The notes beneath the pieces were generated by a model. It saw nothing but the letters and a program-made list of their open reading frames with translations, made no database searches and was not told where the DNA came from. From the NCBI RefSeq assembly GCF_000331005.1, contig NZ_AEJB01000343.1, positions 1 to 64,000 of the forward strand: a DNA stretch of 64,000 bases, written 5' to 3'. Source of the stretch: Streptomyces turgidiscabies Car8. Lineage in GTDB: Bacteria; Actinomycetota; Actinomycetes; Streptomycetales; Streptomycetaceae. Below are positions 44,764 to 54,487 of this stretch, piece after piece (the stretch's first letter is position 1; each line of letters starts with the position of its first letter). The translations under genes were made by a program, and so were the position numbers.

Positions 44764-47700
44764 TCACCTCCGGCCCGGTGTCCCGGCGGGGGCCGGGAGA
44801 GTGTGTACGGAACGGTCGCCGCCGGAGGCGGAGGCGGCGCGGGAAGCGGCGGCGACCTGCTGGGCGTCCGACGCCGAATCCGGCGCGGACGCCCGGCCCG
44901 GAGAGACTTTGCCGGTGTCCGGACGGCGCACGAGAGTCACTCCGAGCAGCTCCGTGTGCACCGATCCGTCCGGTTCCAGCAGGGCTACGTCGCAGGAGAC
45001 ATCGAGGTCCCGAGCCGCGCCCCGGGCGAGCACGACACACCGGGCGCCCTCCCCCACCGGCCCCCGGCCCGTTGTCCTGACCTCGACCGCGCCCATCGGG
45101 AGGAACGCGCCGTCGTGCGCGTACTCGGCCCATTTCAGAGCGAGTTGGAGCCCCCCGTCGATCGCGGCGGGATCGGTGTGCCAGCCCGCTCCGGGCCAGT
45201 CCAGTTCGCGCACTCCGCGTACGAGCGCGGCGGCGCCTGTCCCGGAGACTCCCTCCAGGGCGGTGATGGCGTGGAAGGCGGGGCCGTGGAACAGCACGTG
45301 GCCGTCGTAGATCTCCTGGTCCGGGGGACTGCCGAGATCGCGCGCGTCGTACCGGACCGACCCGGTGAGTGGGCGGTCCGCTTCCGTCAGGACCTCGACC
45401 GCCGCCCGGTAGTGCGGCGACGAAGCACCGCTGGTGAGTTCCAGGACGAGCCGCGATGTCGCGGGGTCGTCGGCGGGAGCGGCCAGACTACGGACCCTCA
45501 GCCGTCGCCCCTGTTCCGGAGCCGTGCCCGGTCCGTCGAGGCCGATCCGGCTGAGTACTTCCAGGTCGCGCAGGACGAAGCCCGGGGCGTCGGGACGCCA
45601 GGCCCGGGCGGCACCCAGGAACCACTCCATGACCAGCGCCATCGGCACCACCGGGGTCGCGGCGACGCTGTGGTCCGCCAGATACGGGTGGGAGCCGAGC
45701 CCGATTTCGATGTCCCCGCCCACCGCCTGTGCCGGGGGCGCGCCCAGGGACGCGGAAGCGTCCGCGTCGCCGGCGGTCAGGGTGACCCGTACCCGCGCGG
45801 GATCGGGTACGTCGCTCAGTTCCCGGAGCAGAGCACGGGCGCCCGCGTCCGTCGGGATCAGGGGCACGCCCTGCTCACGGAAGTGCTCCCGCAGCTCCGG
45901 TCCCACCATGCCGCCGTCCCAGGGGCCCCAGGCGATGGACTTCACCAGGCAGTTCGGACGGTTCACGGCGACGGTGGACGCGACCTGCGCCAGGATCTCG
46001 TTCGCCATGGCGTAGTCGGCCTGGCCGGTGTTGCCGAAGCGACCCGCCACGGAGGAGAACACGCACACCAGGTCGAGCGGATCATCGGCCGTCGCCGCGA
46101 GCAGCGCCCGCAGCCCCTCCACCTTGGTGTCGAAGACGTCCGTGAACTGCGCGTCGGTCTTGTCGGCGAGCCGGCTGTCCGCGAGGACGCCCGCTCCGTG
46201 GACGATGCCGCTGATCGGCCCGAACTCCTCGCGCGCCGTGTCGAGGGCCCTGTGCAGCGCCCGTGCGTCGCGGGTGTCCACGGACAGATAGCGCACCCGG
46301 GAGCCGCTCGCCTCGATGGCGTCGAGGGTCGCGCGGATCTCCCGGACCGCCAGCACACGGGCGGCCTCGGCGGTCAGCTCCGCCGGGGACGGTATCGTGC
46401 CGCCCTGTCGGCGGGCCTGGCCGGCGAGCAGTCCCTTGAGCTGCCTCTCGTCCGTGGCGTCGGCCAACCCGGCCGGCTCCTCGGTCAGTTCGGTGCGGCC
46501 CAGCAGGACGATGGACGGCAGATGGGCCTCGGCCAGGGCGCGCAGGGTCACGGCCGTCACGCCTCGGGCACCGCCGGTCGCGACGATCACGGCGTCCGGG
46601 CCCAGTGGTCCGGTGTGTTCCCCCGCCGCCTCGGCCGGCCCGGCGGGCTCGATCCTGTCCCGTAGTGCCCAGCGGGTGCCGTCGGCTCGCAGTCCGATGT
46701 CGCCGGCCGAACCGCCGCGCAGCAGTTCGGTGGCGAGCACCTCGGCGAGGGCGTCGGCGTCGCGGTCACCGCGCTCGCAGTCGACGGCCTTGACCCCGGC
46801 GTCGGGCCACTCCTTCGCGGCGGTCCTGGCGAGCCCGGCCGGTCCGCCGAGCCAGGCCCGCTCCCCCTGTCCGCCGCCGAGCCCGAAGTCACCTCCGGTG
46901 TCCTGGACGGTGACGAACACCCTTCCGCGCGCGACCAGTTGCCGGGCCACGGAACGCGCCGCGCCGAATGCGTCCCGGTTGACGGAGGTCGCCGCCTCGG
47001 CGGAGCTGACGGGGCGCAGACCGGAGAGCAGCACGACACCACCGCCCTCCGCGTCGGCCACATCGGCGGCGTCGGCCAGCACGGCCTCCGTCACGACAGC
47101 CGCCCGCACACCGTGCTCCCCCAGCCGGTCCACCAACCGACGGGCCACACCGGTCCCCTCGTCGGTGACAAGGACCGGCCCGTCCCGCAGTCCCGCCAGC
47201 TCCATCCCCGGGAGGGGCGCAGCCACCATCACGCTGACGGCGCGTGCCAACTGGGTTGGCAGCGGGGTCTCTTCGTCAATCGGACGGACCGGTGGCGGCG
47301 GTGACGCGGGCAGGGCGACGGGCGCCGCCCCGGACTCGGCTTCACGAAGCTTGTCGGTGATCTGCTGGAGCGTGCGCAGCGGCGCGAGCTCATGGGCATC
47401 GACCCGGGCGAGCGCCGGCACACGGTCACGCAGGACAGAAAGAATCTGCACCCGCTTGATCGAATCAATCCCCAGATCCGTCTCCAACTCCATATGAAGT
47501 TCGAGAATGTCGACCGGGAAACCCGTCTTCTCCGCGACCACTTCCAGCAGCAGTGCACCCACGTCGGGTCCGGGGGCGGCGGGAGTGGTCTCCGGCTTCG
47601 TGGTGGGTGTCGGCGCTGCCGCCGCTTCGGTCTGTGGGGACGTCGGTGATGTGAACGTCTCTGTGGGTAGCGGCAGTTGGGGTGCCGGTGGGACCAGAGG

Positions 47701-50700
47701 GGTCGGGTTCGGAAGGGGGGTGCCGACGGGCGCGCCGAGCGACGGTGTCTCCAGCGTCCGTAGGAAATGCATGTGGCTCTCCGCCATGGTCCGCTGGAAC
47801 TCCGCGTGCGCTTCGGCGGCCTGCCTCTGTGTCTCCTGGAAGGCCGCCAGCCAGGGATCGGCCGCCGCCGCTCCGACGGACGGCGTCGGTGTGATCCCGG
47901 CCTCCGGGGCCGCCTCGACCCGCGCTGCCGCTGTCGTTGCGGCGGGGACCGGCCGGGGCAGGGCCTGCGCTCCCCCCGGCGGCGGGTAGAGCGCACCGTG
48001 GTTGGCGCCGGAGATCGGCACCGCCATCCGGGGTCGGGGAAGGGGGGCCAACTGGGCGGGGGCTTGGGGATGCGCACCCCGGCCTTCCTCCTCGCGGGCG
48101 TCCGTCGCGTCGCCCACCGACCACAGCGCGTCCAGGTCCACGGCGACACCGGACACCGCCAGGGTGCCCAGGGCCTGCTGGAGCGCCGTGACGCCGTGGA
48201 CGCCCCGGCGGTCCAGGCTGAGGGCCAGATGTTCGCGGCCGTCGAGTATCTCCCCGGTCAGTCCGGTCAGCGTCGACCCCGCCCCGACCTCGACGAACGT
48301 GCGTACCCCCGACTCGTACATCGCCTCGACACCGGCGACGAACCGTACCGGTGACAGCAGATGCCCGGCGATCCGCTCCCGGATCAGCGCGGGGTCCTCC
48401 GGATACGGCCGCGCGTCGGCGTTGCCGTACACGTCGAACTTCGGCGCCCGCAGGTCCAGGTCGTCCAGGAACTCGGTGAACGGCCCGACCGCGTCGGCCA
48501 TCAGCGGAGTATGGAAGGCACCCGATGCCCGCAACCGCCGTACGGCGACGCCCCGTGCCCCGAGCCGGCGCTCCAACCGGTCCACGGCGTCGGCCCGTCC
48601 GGACAGGACGACCTGTCCCGGAGCGTTCTCGTTGGCGGCCCACACCGCGTCCTCGAAGCCGTCGGTCAGCGTGGCGACGTCCTCGCGCGAGACGCCCATC
48701 ACCGCGAGCATGGCGCCCGGCTCCGTGGCCGCGTCACGCATCAGCTCCCCGCGCCTGCGCGCCAGTCGCAGCAGCACGCGCTCGTCGAGGACTCCGGCGG
48801 CGTGCAGGGCGACCAGTTCACCGAAGCTGTGCCCGGCTACGCAGTCGGGCTCGACGCCCGCGGCGCGCAGCACGGCGAGCAGTGCTGCGCTCTGCACGGC
48901 GAGCGCCGGCTGGGCCCACTCGGTGCGGGTGAGCAGGTCCTGCTGTGCGGCGCGACTCTCCTCCGTGAAGGCGGGAACCGGGAACACCACCCGGTGCAGA
49001 GGGAGTTCGGCGTCGAGTTCGTGTTCGGCCGCCCGGTCCCAGGCCTCCCGGGCCGCGGGGAAGTGCATGGCCAGGTCGGCACCCATACCGGTGTACTGGC
49101 TGCCCTGCCCGGAGAAGAGGAAGGCCGTCCGGCCGGGCGTGGGGGTGCCGGTGCGGTAGGTGACGCCGTCCGGCGTGGTCAGCGGGCGGTCGGGGTCGCG
49201 GCGGATCAGCGTGCCCAACTGCTCCAGCCGCTTCGCGAGATCCTCGGGCCCCGTGGCGGTCATGGCGAGCCGGTACGGATCGGACGGACGGAAGCCCCGC
49301 TGAGCCGCCGACGTCGCTCCGGCCCAGGTTCCGTCGGTGACCTCGGTCGCCAACTCCGCCGCCCGCGTGAGGAGTTCCTCCGCCGAGGCCGCGCCGAGGA
49401 CGACCAGTTCGGTGGGCACGGTCCGGGCCGGCGGAACCGGACGGGACCGCGCCCCTGCCGCGGGAACGTACTCCTCCAGCGTGAGATGGAAGTTGGTGCC
49501 ACCGAACCCGAAGCTCGACACGGAGGCACGCCGGGGTTGCGCCGCCTCCTTCACCCAGGGGCGGGCCTCCGTGTTCAGATACAGCGGGCTTTTGTCCAAC
49601 TCCAGTGCGGGATTGGGTCGTTCGACCTTGATCGTGGGCGGCAGGACCTTGTGCCGGAGTGCCATCACTGCCTTGAGCAGCCCTGCCGCGCCCGCGGCAG
49701 ACTTGGTGTGCCCTATCTGCGACTTCACCGAACCCAGCGCACACCACTGGCCGTCCCTGCGGCCGGACTCCTCGAACACGGTGCGCAGCGCGGTGAACTC
49801 CGCGGCGTCACCGGCCGTGGTCCCGGTGCCGTGTGCCTCGACCAGCTCGACGGACTCGGGACCGTATCCGGCGGACGCGTAGGCCCGCCGCAGCGCACGG
49901 GCCTGTCCGGCGGGTACGGGCGTGTAGATGGCGCTTCCCCGGCCGTCGGAGGAGCTGCCGATCCCGCGCAGCACGGCGTGGATCCGGTCTCCGTCACGTT
50001 CCGCGTCGTCGAGCCGCTTCAGCGCGAACATCACCAGCGCCTCGCCGAGCATCGTGCCGTCGGCGGCGTCGGAGAACGGCCGGCAGTCCCCGGACCGGGA
50101 GAGTGCCGGGGTCTTGCTGAAGCACATGTACATCAGGATGTCGTTGAGGGTGTCGACGCCCCCGGTGATCATCAAGTCGGCTGTCCCGACGGCGAGTTCG
50201 TTGGCGGCGGCGGTCACCGCGGCGAGCGAACTGCCGCAGGCGGCGTCCGTGGTGTAGTTGGAACCGTGCAGGTCGAAACGGCTGGCGATCCGCCCGGCGA
50301 CGACATTGCTGAGCACTCCGGGGAAGGACTCCTCCTGCCACGGCACGTAGTGGCCGGCGATCCGGTCGCAGATCTCCTGGGCCCGCTCCTCCGGAATACC
50401 GCTCTCCCGCAGCGACTTGAGCCACACCGGACGCTGCATGCGGTTGCTCATGGTGTGCAGCAGTTCCAGCGCGGCCGTGCCCAGGATGACCCCGGTACGC
50501 TCCCCGTCGAACCGCTCGGCACCGCTCGACCCGGCGTCGGCCAGCACCCGTTCGGCGACCGCGAGGGCGAGCAGTTGGGTGGTGTCGGTGGCGGGCAGCG
50601 CGTTGGGCGGGATGCCGTACGCCGACGGGTCGAAGTCGGTCACGGGAAGGAACGCGCCGCGCCGGGCGTAGGTGCGGTCCGGCGCGGACGGATCGGGATC

Positions 50701-50925
50701 GTAGTAGTCCTCGACGAGCCAGTGGTCGGCGGGTACGTCGGTGATCAGGTCCCGTCCGGTGAGCACGTTCCGCCAGAAGCCCTCCGCATCGGCGGCACCG
50801 GGAGTCAGGGCGGCGGTGCCGATGACGGCGATGGGGACGTGCAGCGGGCGGTCCGGCCGGGCTGGTCCGGCCGGGTCGGGATTGGTGAGTCCGGATGACG
50901 CGGTCGATGCGGTCGATGCGGTCAT
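44764..50925 (-). CDS. PfaA-like megasynthase: KS-AT-ACP-KR-DH with a single ACP
   Basis: 2053 residues from the ATG at 50925 with GGAG upstream. The ketosynthase has DAACGSS (Cys near 228), EAHGTGTTAGD and KSQIGHTKSAAG. The malonyl-transferase-like domain has FSGQGSQYTGMG and GHSFGELVA (Ser near 700). A Pro/Ala-rich linker (about 950-1110) leads to one acyl carrier protein, LGIDSIKRVQIL (Ser near 1153). The ketoreductase (about 1430-1660) has ATGGARGVTA, FSSVAGRFG and Tyr near 1638 in QADYAMANE. A product-template/PS-type dehydratase follows (SHPYLADHSV near 1747). The order is that of PfaA in PUFA synthases, but those carry several tandem ACPs. The C-terminal tail of about 45 residues is disordered. 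Confidence 0.92.
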   Translation of the reverse strand: MTASTASTASSGLTNPDPAGPARPDRPLHVPIAVIGTAALTPGAADAEGFWRNVLTGRDLITDVPADHWLVEDYYDPDPSAPDRTYARRGAFLPVTDFDPSAYGIPPNALPATDTTQLLALAVAERVLADAGSSGAERFDGERTGVILGTAALELLHTMSNRMQRPVWLKSLRESGIPEERAQEICDRIAGHYVPWQEESFPGVLSNVVAGRIASRFDLHGSNYTTDAACGSSLAAVTAAANELAVGTADLMITGGVDTLNDILMYMCFSKTPALSRSGDCRPFSDAADGTMLGEALVMFALKRLDDAERDGDRIHAVLRGIGSSSDGRGSAIYTPVPAGQARALRRAYASAGYGPESVELVEAHGTGTTAGDAAEFTALRTVFEESGRRDGQWCALGSVKSQIGHTKSAAGAAGLLKAVMALRHKVLPPTIKVERPNPALELDKSPLYLNTEARPWVKEAAQPRRASVSSFGFGGTNFHLTLEEYVPAAGARSRPVPPARTVPTELVVLGAASAEELLTRAAELATEVTDGTWAGATSAAQRGFRPSDPYRLAMTATGPEDLAKRLEQLGTLIRRDPDRPLTTPDGVTYRTGTPTPGRTAFLFSGQGSQYTGMGADLAMHFPAAREAWDRAAEHELDAELPLHRVVFPVPAFTEESRAAQQDLLTRTEWAQPALAVQSAALLAVLRAAGVEPDCVAGHSFGELVALHAAGVLDERVLLRLARRRGELMRDAATEPGAMLAVMGVSREDVATLTDGFEDAVWAANENAPGQVVLSGRADAVDRLERRLGARGVAVRRLRASGAFHTPLMADAVGPFTEFLDDLDLRAPKFDVYGNADARPYPEDPALIRERIAGHLLSPVRFVAGVEAMYESGVRTFVEVGAGSTLTGLTGEILDGREHLALSLDRRGVHGVTALQQALGTLAVSGVAVDLDALWSVGDATDAREEEGRGAHPQAPAQLAPLPRPRMAVPISGANHGALYPPPGGAQALPRPVPAATTAAARVEAAPEAGITPTPSVGAAAADPWLAAFQETQRQAAEAHAEFQRTMAESHMHFLRTLETPSLGAPVGTPLPNPTPLVPPAPQLPLPTETFTSPTSPQTEAAAAPTPTTKPETTPAAPGPDVGALLLEVVAEKTGFPVDILELHMELETDLGIDSIKRVQILSVLRDRVPALARVDAHELAPLRTLQQITDKLREAESGAAPVALPASPPPPVRPIDEETPLPTQLARAVSVMVAAPLPGMELAGLRDGPVLVTDEGTGVARRLVDRLGEHGVRAAVVTEAVLADAADVADAEGGGVVLLSGLRPVSSAEAATSVNRDAFGAARSVARQLVARGRVFVTVQDTGGDFGLGGGQGERAWLGGPAGLARTAAKEWPDAGVKAVDCERGDRDADALAEVLATELLRGGSAGDIGLRADGTRWALRDRIEPAGPAEAAGEHTGPLGPDAVIVATGGARGVTAVTLRALAEAHLPSIVLLGRTELTEEPAGLADATDERQLKGLLAGQARRQGGTIPSPAELTAEAARVLAVREIRATLDAIEASGSRVRYLSVDTRDARALHRALDTAREEFGPISGIVHGAGVLADSRLADKTDAQFTDVFDTKVEGLRALLAATADDPLDLVCVFSSVAGRFGNTGQADYAMANEILAQVASTVAVNRPNCLVKSIAWGPWDGGMVGPELREHFREQGVPLIPTDAGARALLRELSDVPDPARVRVTLTAGDADASASLGAPPAQAVGGDIEIGLGSHPYLADHSVAATPVVPMALVMEWFLGAARAWRPDAPGFVLRDLEVLSRIGLDGPGTAPEQGRRLRVRSLAAPADDPATSRLVLELTSGASSPHYRAAVEVLTEADRPLTGSVRYDARDLGSPPDQEIYDGHVLFHGPAFHAITALEGVSGTGAAALVRGVRELDWPGAGWHTDPAAIDGGLQLALKWAEYAHDGAFLPMGAVEVRTTGRGPVGEGARCVVLARGAARDLDVSCDVALLEPDGSVHTELLGVTLVRRPDTGKVSPGRASAPDSASDAQQVAAASRAASASGGDRSVHTLPAPAGTPGRR

Positions 50926-51064
50926 AGGAGTTCTCCGTCTGCAGCATGGGGGTGACGCCGAGCGGCATGGAACGGCAATGCGGGCGATACGACGATGTTC
51001 AGCGCGGGCGATCCCGGGCTCCGTGGAGCCGGCCCGCGTAACGGGAAGGAGTCGCGTTGCGGGT

Positions 51065-52723
51065 TCAGGCCAGTGGCCGGGGCCGGTAGGAGAATGCGGC
51101 GGCGGGCAACGGCACGCCGTGGGTGCGCAGTTGCTGGGCGCGCGTGACCACGGCGGCTCCTTCGAGGAGGTTGAGCGCGATCTGGACCGCGGAGCGGTTC
51201 TCGGGCAGCTCGAGGAAGCTGCCCTTCGTCCAGCGGTTGAAGGCACCCATCGCGGGTCCGCACCAGATCTGGTAGTCGGTGCGCCGGGCCGAATGGCCGG
51301 TGATCGCCCAACGGCTCGACTGCCCCAGATAGGAGCGGAACAGCAACGCCATACGGTGCTTGGGATCCCGCTCCGCCCGGTGGAGCTGTCCCGGATCGCG
51401 GTCCTGCCAGTACTGGCGGGTGCTGCTCCACAACTCGTCGACGGTGCCGCCCAGTACGTCGCGCTCCAGCCGAGCGCGTACGTCGTCGGGGATCGTCTCC
51501 AGCGACTCGCAGGTCCGGTACACCTCGTAGAGCTGGTGGGCCCGCGCGGGGAACATCGTGCCCCGGCGCAACACCTGGAGTTTGACGCCGAGTTCGAACA
51601 TGTCGGACGCGGGCGCCATGGTGACGTCCGCGACGTCCGCCTGGCCGAGCAGGCCCTTGCCCTCGTCGGACAGCCCCGCTTCCAGGGCCACCTGGTTGAC
51701 GGAGCCGGTGACCACGTACGCCGCGCCCATGGCGAACGCGGAGGCCAGCGCCTCCGGGGTGCCCAGACCGCCGGCCGCCCCCACACGCGGCGGCACCCGG
51801 TAGCCGTACCGCGCCGCGAGTTCGGTACGCAGCGCGACCAGGACGGGCAGGAGTACGCCCAGCGGCCGGTTGTCGGTGTGGCCACCACTGTCGGCCTCCA
51901 CGGTGAGGTCCTCGGCCACGGGCACATGGGCCGCGAGGTCGGCCTCCCGTTCGGTGATCTCGCCGCGCTCGACGAGGACACGCAGGACAGCCGGCGGAGC
52001 GGGTGACAGGAACTGCTCGGCCACCTCCGGCCGCGACACCTTCGCGAAGACGCGGGTGCGCCGGACGATCACACCCGACGGGTCCGTGGCCAGCCCCGCC
52101 ACGGCACAGCGCACCACCGCGGGAGTGAGTGCCATGAACGCCGACGCCGACACGACGGGCACGTGCCGGGTGACGAGGAGGCCGGCCACCCGCTCCTCCA
52201 ACTCCGGTTCCTGCGGGGAGTGGATCAGGTTGACCCCCCAGTTGCGTCGGTCGCCGAGACCCGCCGCGAGGTCCGCCACGGCTCGTTCGACGCTCCGGTG
52301 ATCCAGCCCGCCGGCGCCGAAGAACCCCATCAGATCGGCCCGGGCCAGCGCGATGACCATCCGCGTGGTCGCGATGCCGTTGGCCATCTCACCGCCGACG
52401 TAAGGGAATCGGACCCCGTGTGCGGTGCAGAACGACGGATCGCCCAGCCACTCCGGGTAGAGCGGCGGCAGGGTGCCGAGGACCTGGTGCAGGCCTTCGG
52501 CGGCCAGCCGGGTGCGGGCCGACTCGCTGCCGGGGGCCAGCCCCGTCCGTCCGGTGGACCGTTCCCGCACGATGTGTGCGGCTTCTCTGATGCGGTGTGC
52601 GCGCCGCACAAGCGCGTCACCCGCGAAGTCGGGGGCCCACGGGTCGATCGGGCCGGTGGCGGCAGCGATGCCTCCGCCCGGAGTGGGTGCGCCGCTTTCG
52701 GTGAGCACACTCTCTGCAACCAT
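51065..52723 (-). CDS. pfaD: PfaD-type trans-acting enoyl reductase
   Basis: 552 residues from the ATG at 52723, seven bases after GAAGGA. It is a FMN-dependent TIM-barrel enoyl reductase of the PfaD family: GVRFPYVGGEMANGIATT near 125, LMGFFGAGGLD, WGVNLIHSP, SASAFMALTPAVV, and the glycine loop VGAAGGLGTPEALASAFAMG. The C-terminal extension with YWQDRDPGQLHRAERDPKHR and the helical MALLFRSYLGQSSRWA stretch is also typical. PfaD acts in trans on the acyl chain held by the megasynthases and sets where double bonds are removed. Its position directly before the PfaA-like gene supports one pathway. Confidence 0.93.
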   Translation of the reverse strand: MVAESVLTESGAPTPGGGIAAATGPIDPWAPDFAGDALVRRAHRIREAAHIVRERSTGRTGLAPGSESARTRLAAEGLHQVLGTLPPLYPEWLGDPSFCTAHGVRFPYVGGEMANGIATTRMVIALARADLMGFFGAGGLDHRSVERAVADLAAGLGDRRNWGVNLIHSPQEPELEERVAGLLVTRHVPVVSASAFMALTPAVVRCAVAGLATDPSGVIVRRTRVFAKVSRPEVAEQFLSPAPPAVLRVLVERGEITEREADLAAHVPVAEDLTVEADSGGHTDNRPLGVLLPVLVALRTELAARYGYRVPPRVGAAGGLGTPEALASAFAMGAAYVVTGSVNQVALEAGLSDEGKGLLGQADVADVTMAPASDMFELGVKLQVLRRGTMFPARAHQLYEVYRTCESLETIPDDVRARLERDVLGGTVDELWSSTRQYWQDRDPGQLHRAERDPKHRMALLFRSYLGQSSRWAITGHSARRTDYQIWCGPAMGAFNRWTKGSFLELPENRSAVQIALNLLEGAAVVTRAQQLRTHGVPLPAAAFSYRPRPLA

Positions 52724-52938
52724 GTTCCGTCCTTCGCCGGCATGGGTCGTTCCGCCGCGAGCGCGCCGGTGGCAGCCGCGGTGCTGGGGAGGATGAGCGG
52801 GGGCCCGCGCCGGCCGGGAGGGGAGCGGCGCGGGCGGTCGAGGGCGGCCTGTGGGCCCGCCTGTCGTCGAATCGCGTCCGATGCGGGCGAGCGCGGGGGC
52901 GTGGCGTCGCCGGGCACAGGCGAATGCGACGCCCGGTC

Positions 52939-53562
52939 CTAGGGGCCCGAGGGGTAACAGAGGTCGCGGTCCTCGGTCCAGTCGATGGTCAGTTCCCGGC
53001 GGGCGAAGAGCCAGGAACCGTTCGTACGGCGGTAGGAGTCGTGGTAGCGGATGGACCGGACCCGTATCCGGTCCGCCCCGTCGGCGGGGTAGATCTCGTG
53101 CGCCAGGCAGTAGGTCTCCCCCGTCGCACTGTCTCCGGCGAGCCGGACCAGGTGGTTGCCGACGAAGTGCGTGGTGACCCGGCACGGATCCAGCACGGCC
53201 AGCGCCTTCGCCCAGCCGTCGCGCCCGTCGAGTACGTACGGCGCCCGAAGGCTGCCCGGCGGCCGCATGAGTACCAGCTGGCCACCCTCACCGAACAGGG
53301 ACGCGAACAGCTCCGTCATCCGCCGGTCGAGGGCGTAGGCGTAGGTGTCGACGAGTTGCCGCAGATCCATCCGGTCCCGCAGACCGTGCTCGTCGTCCGC
53401 GAGGACTGCGTACGGCGGGGTCGCCACCGCGAACCCGTGCGGGTGGGCGGGCGGCGCGTGCTCGCCCGCACGGTCGGTGCCTTCCGGGATGCCGGATGCG
53501 TTCGGGAGTTCGGTGGTGGTGTTCAGGGGGTGGGGCGAGGTCAGATCGGTCAGGTCTGTCAC
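52939..53562 (-). CDS. SnoaL/NTF2-like protein
   Basis: 207 residues from a GTG at 53562, behind GGCGGAG; the frame runs further upstream but then overlaps the preceding gene. After a low-complexity start (about 1-60), an NTF2-like cone fold is recognisable: LRQLVDTYAYALDRRMTELF, HFVGNHLVRLAGD, and the final strands RTNGSWLFARRELTIDW and DRDLCYP. This resembles the SnoaL_4 group, members of which act as dehydratases, isomerases or cyclases on small lipids. It lies between the acyl-CoA dehydrogenase pair and PfaD, so a chain-modifying role in the lipid pathway is likely. No catalytic residues can be assigned with certainty. Confidence 0.75.
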   Translation of the reverse strand: MTDLTDLTSPHPLNTTTELPNASGIPEGTDRAGEHAPPAHPHGFAVATPPYAVLADDEHGLRDRMDLRQLVDTYAYALDRRMTELFASLFGEGGQLVLMRPPGSLRAPYVLDGRDGWAKALAVLDPCRVTTHFVGNHLVRLAGDSATGETYCLAHEIYPADGADRIRVRSIRYHDSYRRTNGSWLFARRELTIDWTEDRDLCYPSGP

Positions 53563-53611
53563 GTGCTCCGCCAAGCGGGTCGGGGACGTCGTCCTGGAGG
53601 GGGTGCCGGGG

Positions 53612-54487
53612 TCAGCTGTCGTAGGAGTCCGTGGGTACGGGCAGCGGCAGCCGGAACCCCTTGATGACGCGTTCACCGATGGGCCGGAGCAGAGTGTGGA
53701 GGCGACGGGTGCCCGCGGGGCCCAGGGCGTTCCAGGGTGCGGCGGCGAACCGGTCGGTGAGCTCCTCGACCGTGTTCCGCGCCGAACGCCCCTCGGGGGT
53801 GAGTTCCCCGTCGGCGTCCAGCAGGCCGCGCTCGCGCAGCCTGCGCTCGCCTTCGGCCCACTCCTCGTCGGTCCAGCCGCGCCTGGCCTGGATGTCCTCC
53901 CGGACCTCGCCGCCGGCCGCGGTGATGCTCACCAGCGCCTCGACACCGTCGAACCCGGCGTGCGTCAGCGCGGCGACATGCCCGTCGCCGCGGAACTCCC
54001 GCAGCGTGGTCGCCGCCTGCCACAGCGCGAGATGCGGTACCGACGAGGGTTCGAGGGCGGCGTTCGCGGCACCGAGTGGCCGTCCGGGCACGGTGCACGC
54101 CCCGGCGGCGTCCGTCGCGAGTGACGCTGCCTCGGCGAGTTCCGGCCCGTCGAGCACGTCGTCCAGTACCGCGCGCAGTGCCGCGTCGACTCCGGCCAGC
54201 CGCGCGGCCAGCACCTTCTCGGGCGCCGCCTTCTCCCACACCGCCGGGACTGTCGCGGCGACCACACTCGGCCGGAAATGGTAGAACGCGGCGGTGACCA
54301 CCGGCTCGGTGACCGCGCCGAGCGGTGCCGCGCGACCGCCGAAGTAGCCACGCCAGGTGCCGCTCAGTCCGACACCCCGGAAGGCCTCGTAGACCTGGGG
54401 CGCGTAGTACACCACCGCGTGATACGGCTCCAGGACGTCGTGCAGCACGCGCGCGGGGTCCCGGCGCGCCACGGTCGGCGCGCTCAC
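53612..54487 (-). CDS. SCO6745-family protein of unknown function
   Basis: 291 residues from a GTG at 54487, overlapping the acyl-CoA dehydrogenase stop (GTGA). The N-terminus LEPYHAVVYYAPQVYEAFRG then GTWRGYFGGRAAPLG is the hallmark of the actinobacterial SCO6745 family, all-helical proteins with a winged-helix-like C-terminal half (GWTDEEWAEGERRLRERGLL, then LTPEGRSARNTVEE). Relatives are frequent in Streptomyces and Mycobacterium genomes; I know of no biochemical function. Tight coupling to the dehydrogenase suggests the two proteins work together or are needed in equal amounts. Confidence 0.8.
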   Translation of the reverse strand: MSAPTVARRDPARVLHDVLEPYHAVVYYAPQVYEAFRGVGLSGTWRGYFGGRAAPLGAVTEPVVTAAFYHFRPSVVAATVPAVWEKAAPEKVLAARLAGVDAALRAVLDDVLDGPELAEAASLATDAAGACTVPGRPLGAANAALEPSSVPHLALWQAATTLREFRGDGHVAALTHAGFDGVEALVSITAAGGEVREDIQARRGWTDEEWAEGERRLRERGLLDADGELTPEGRSARNTVEELTDRFAAAPWNALGPAGTRRLHTLLRPIGERVIKGFRLPLPVPTDSYDS

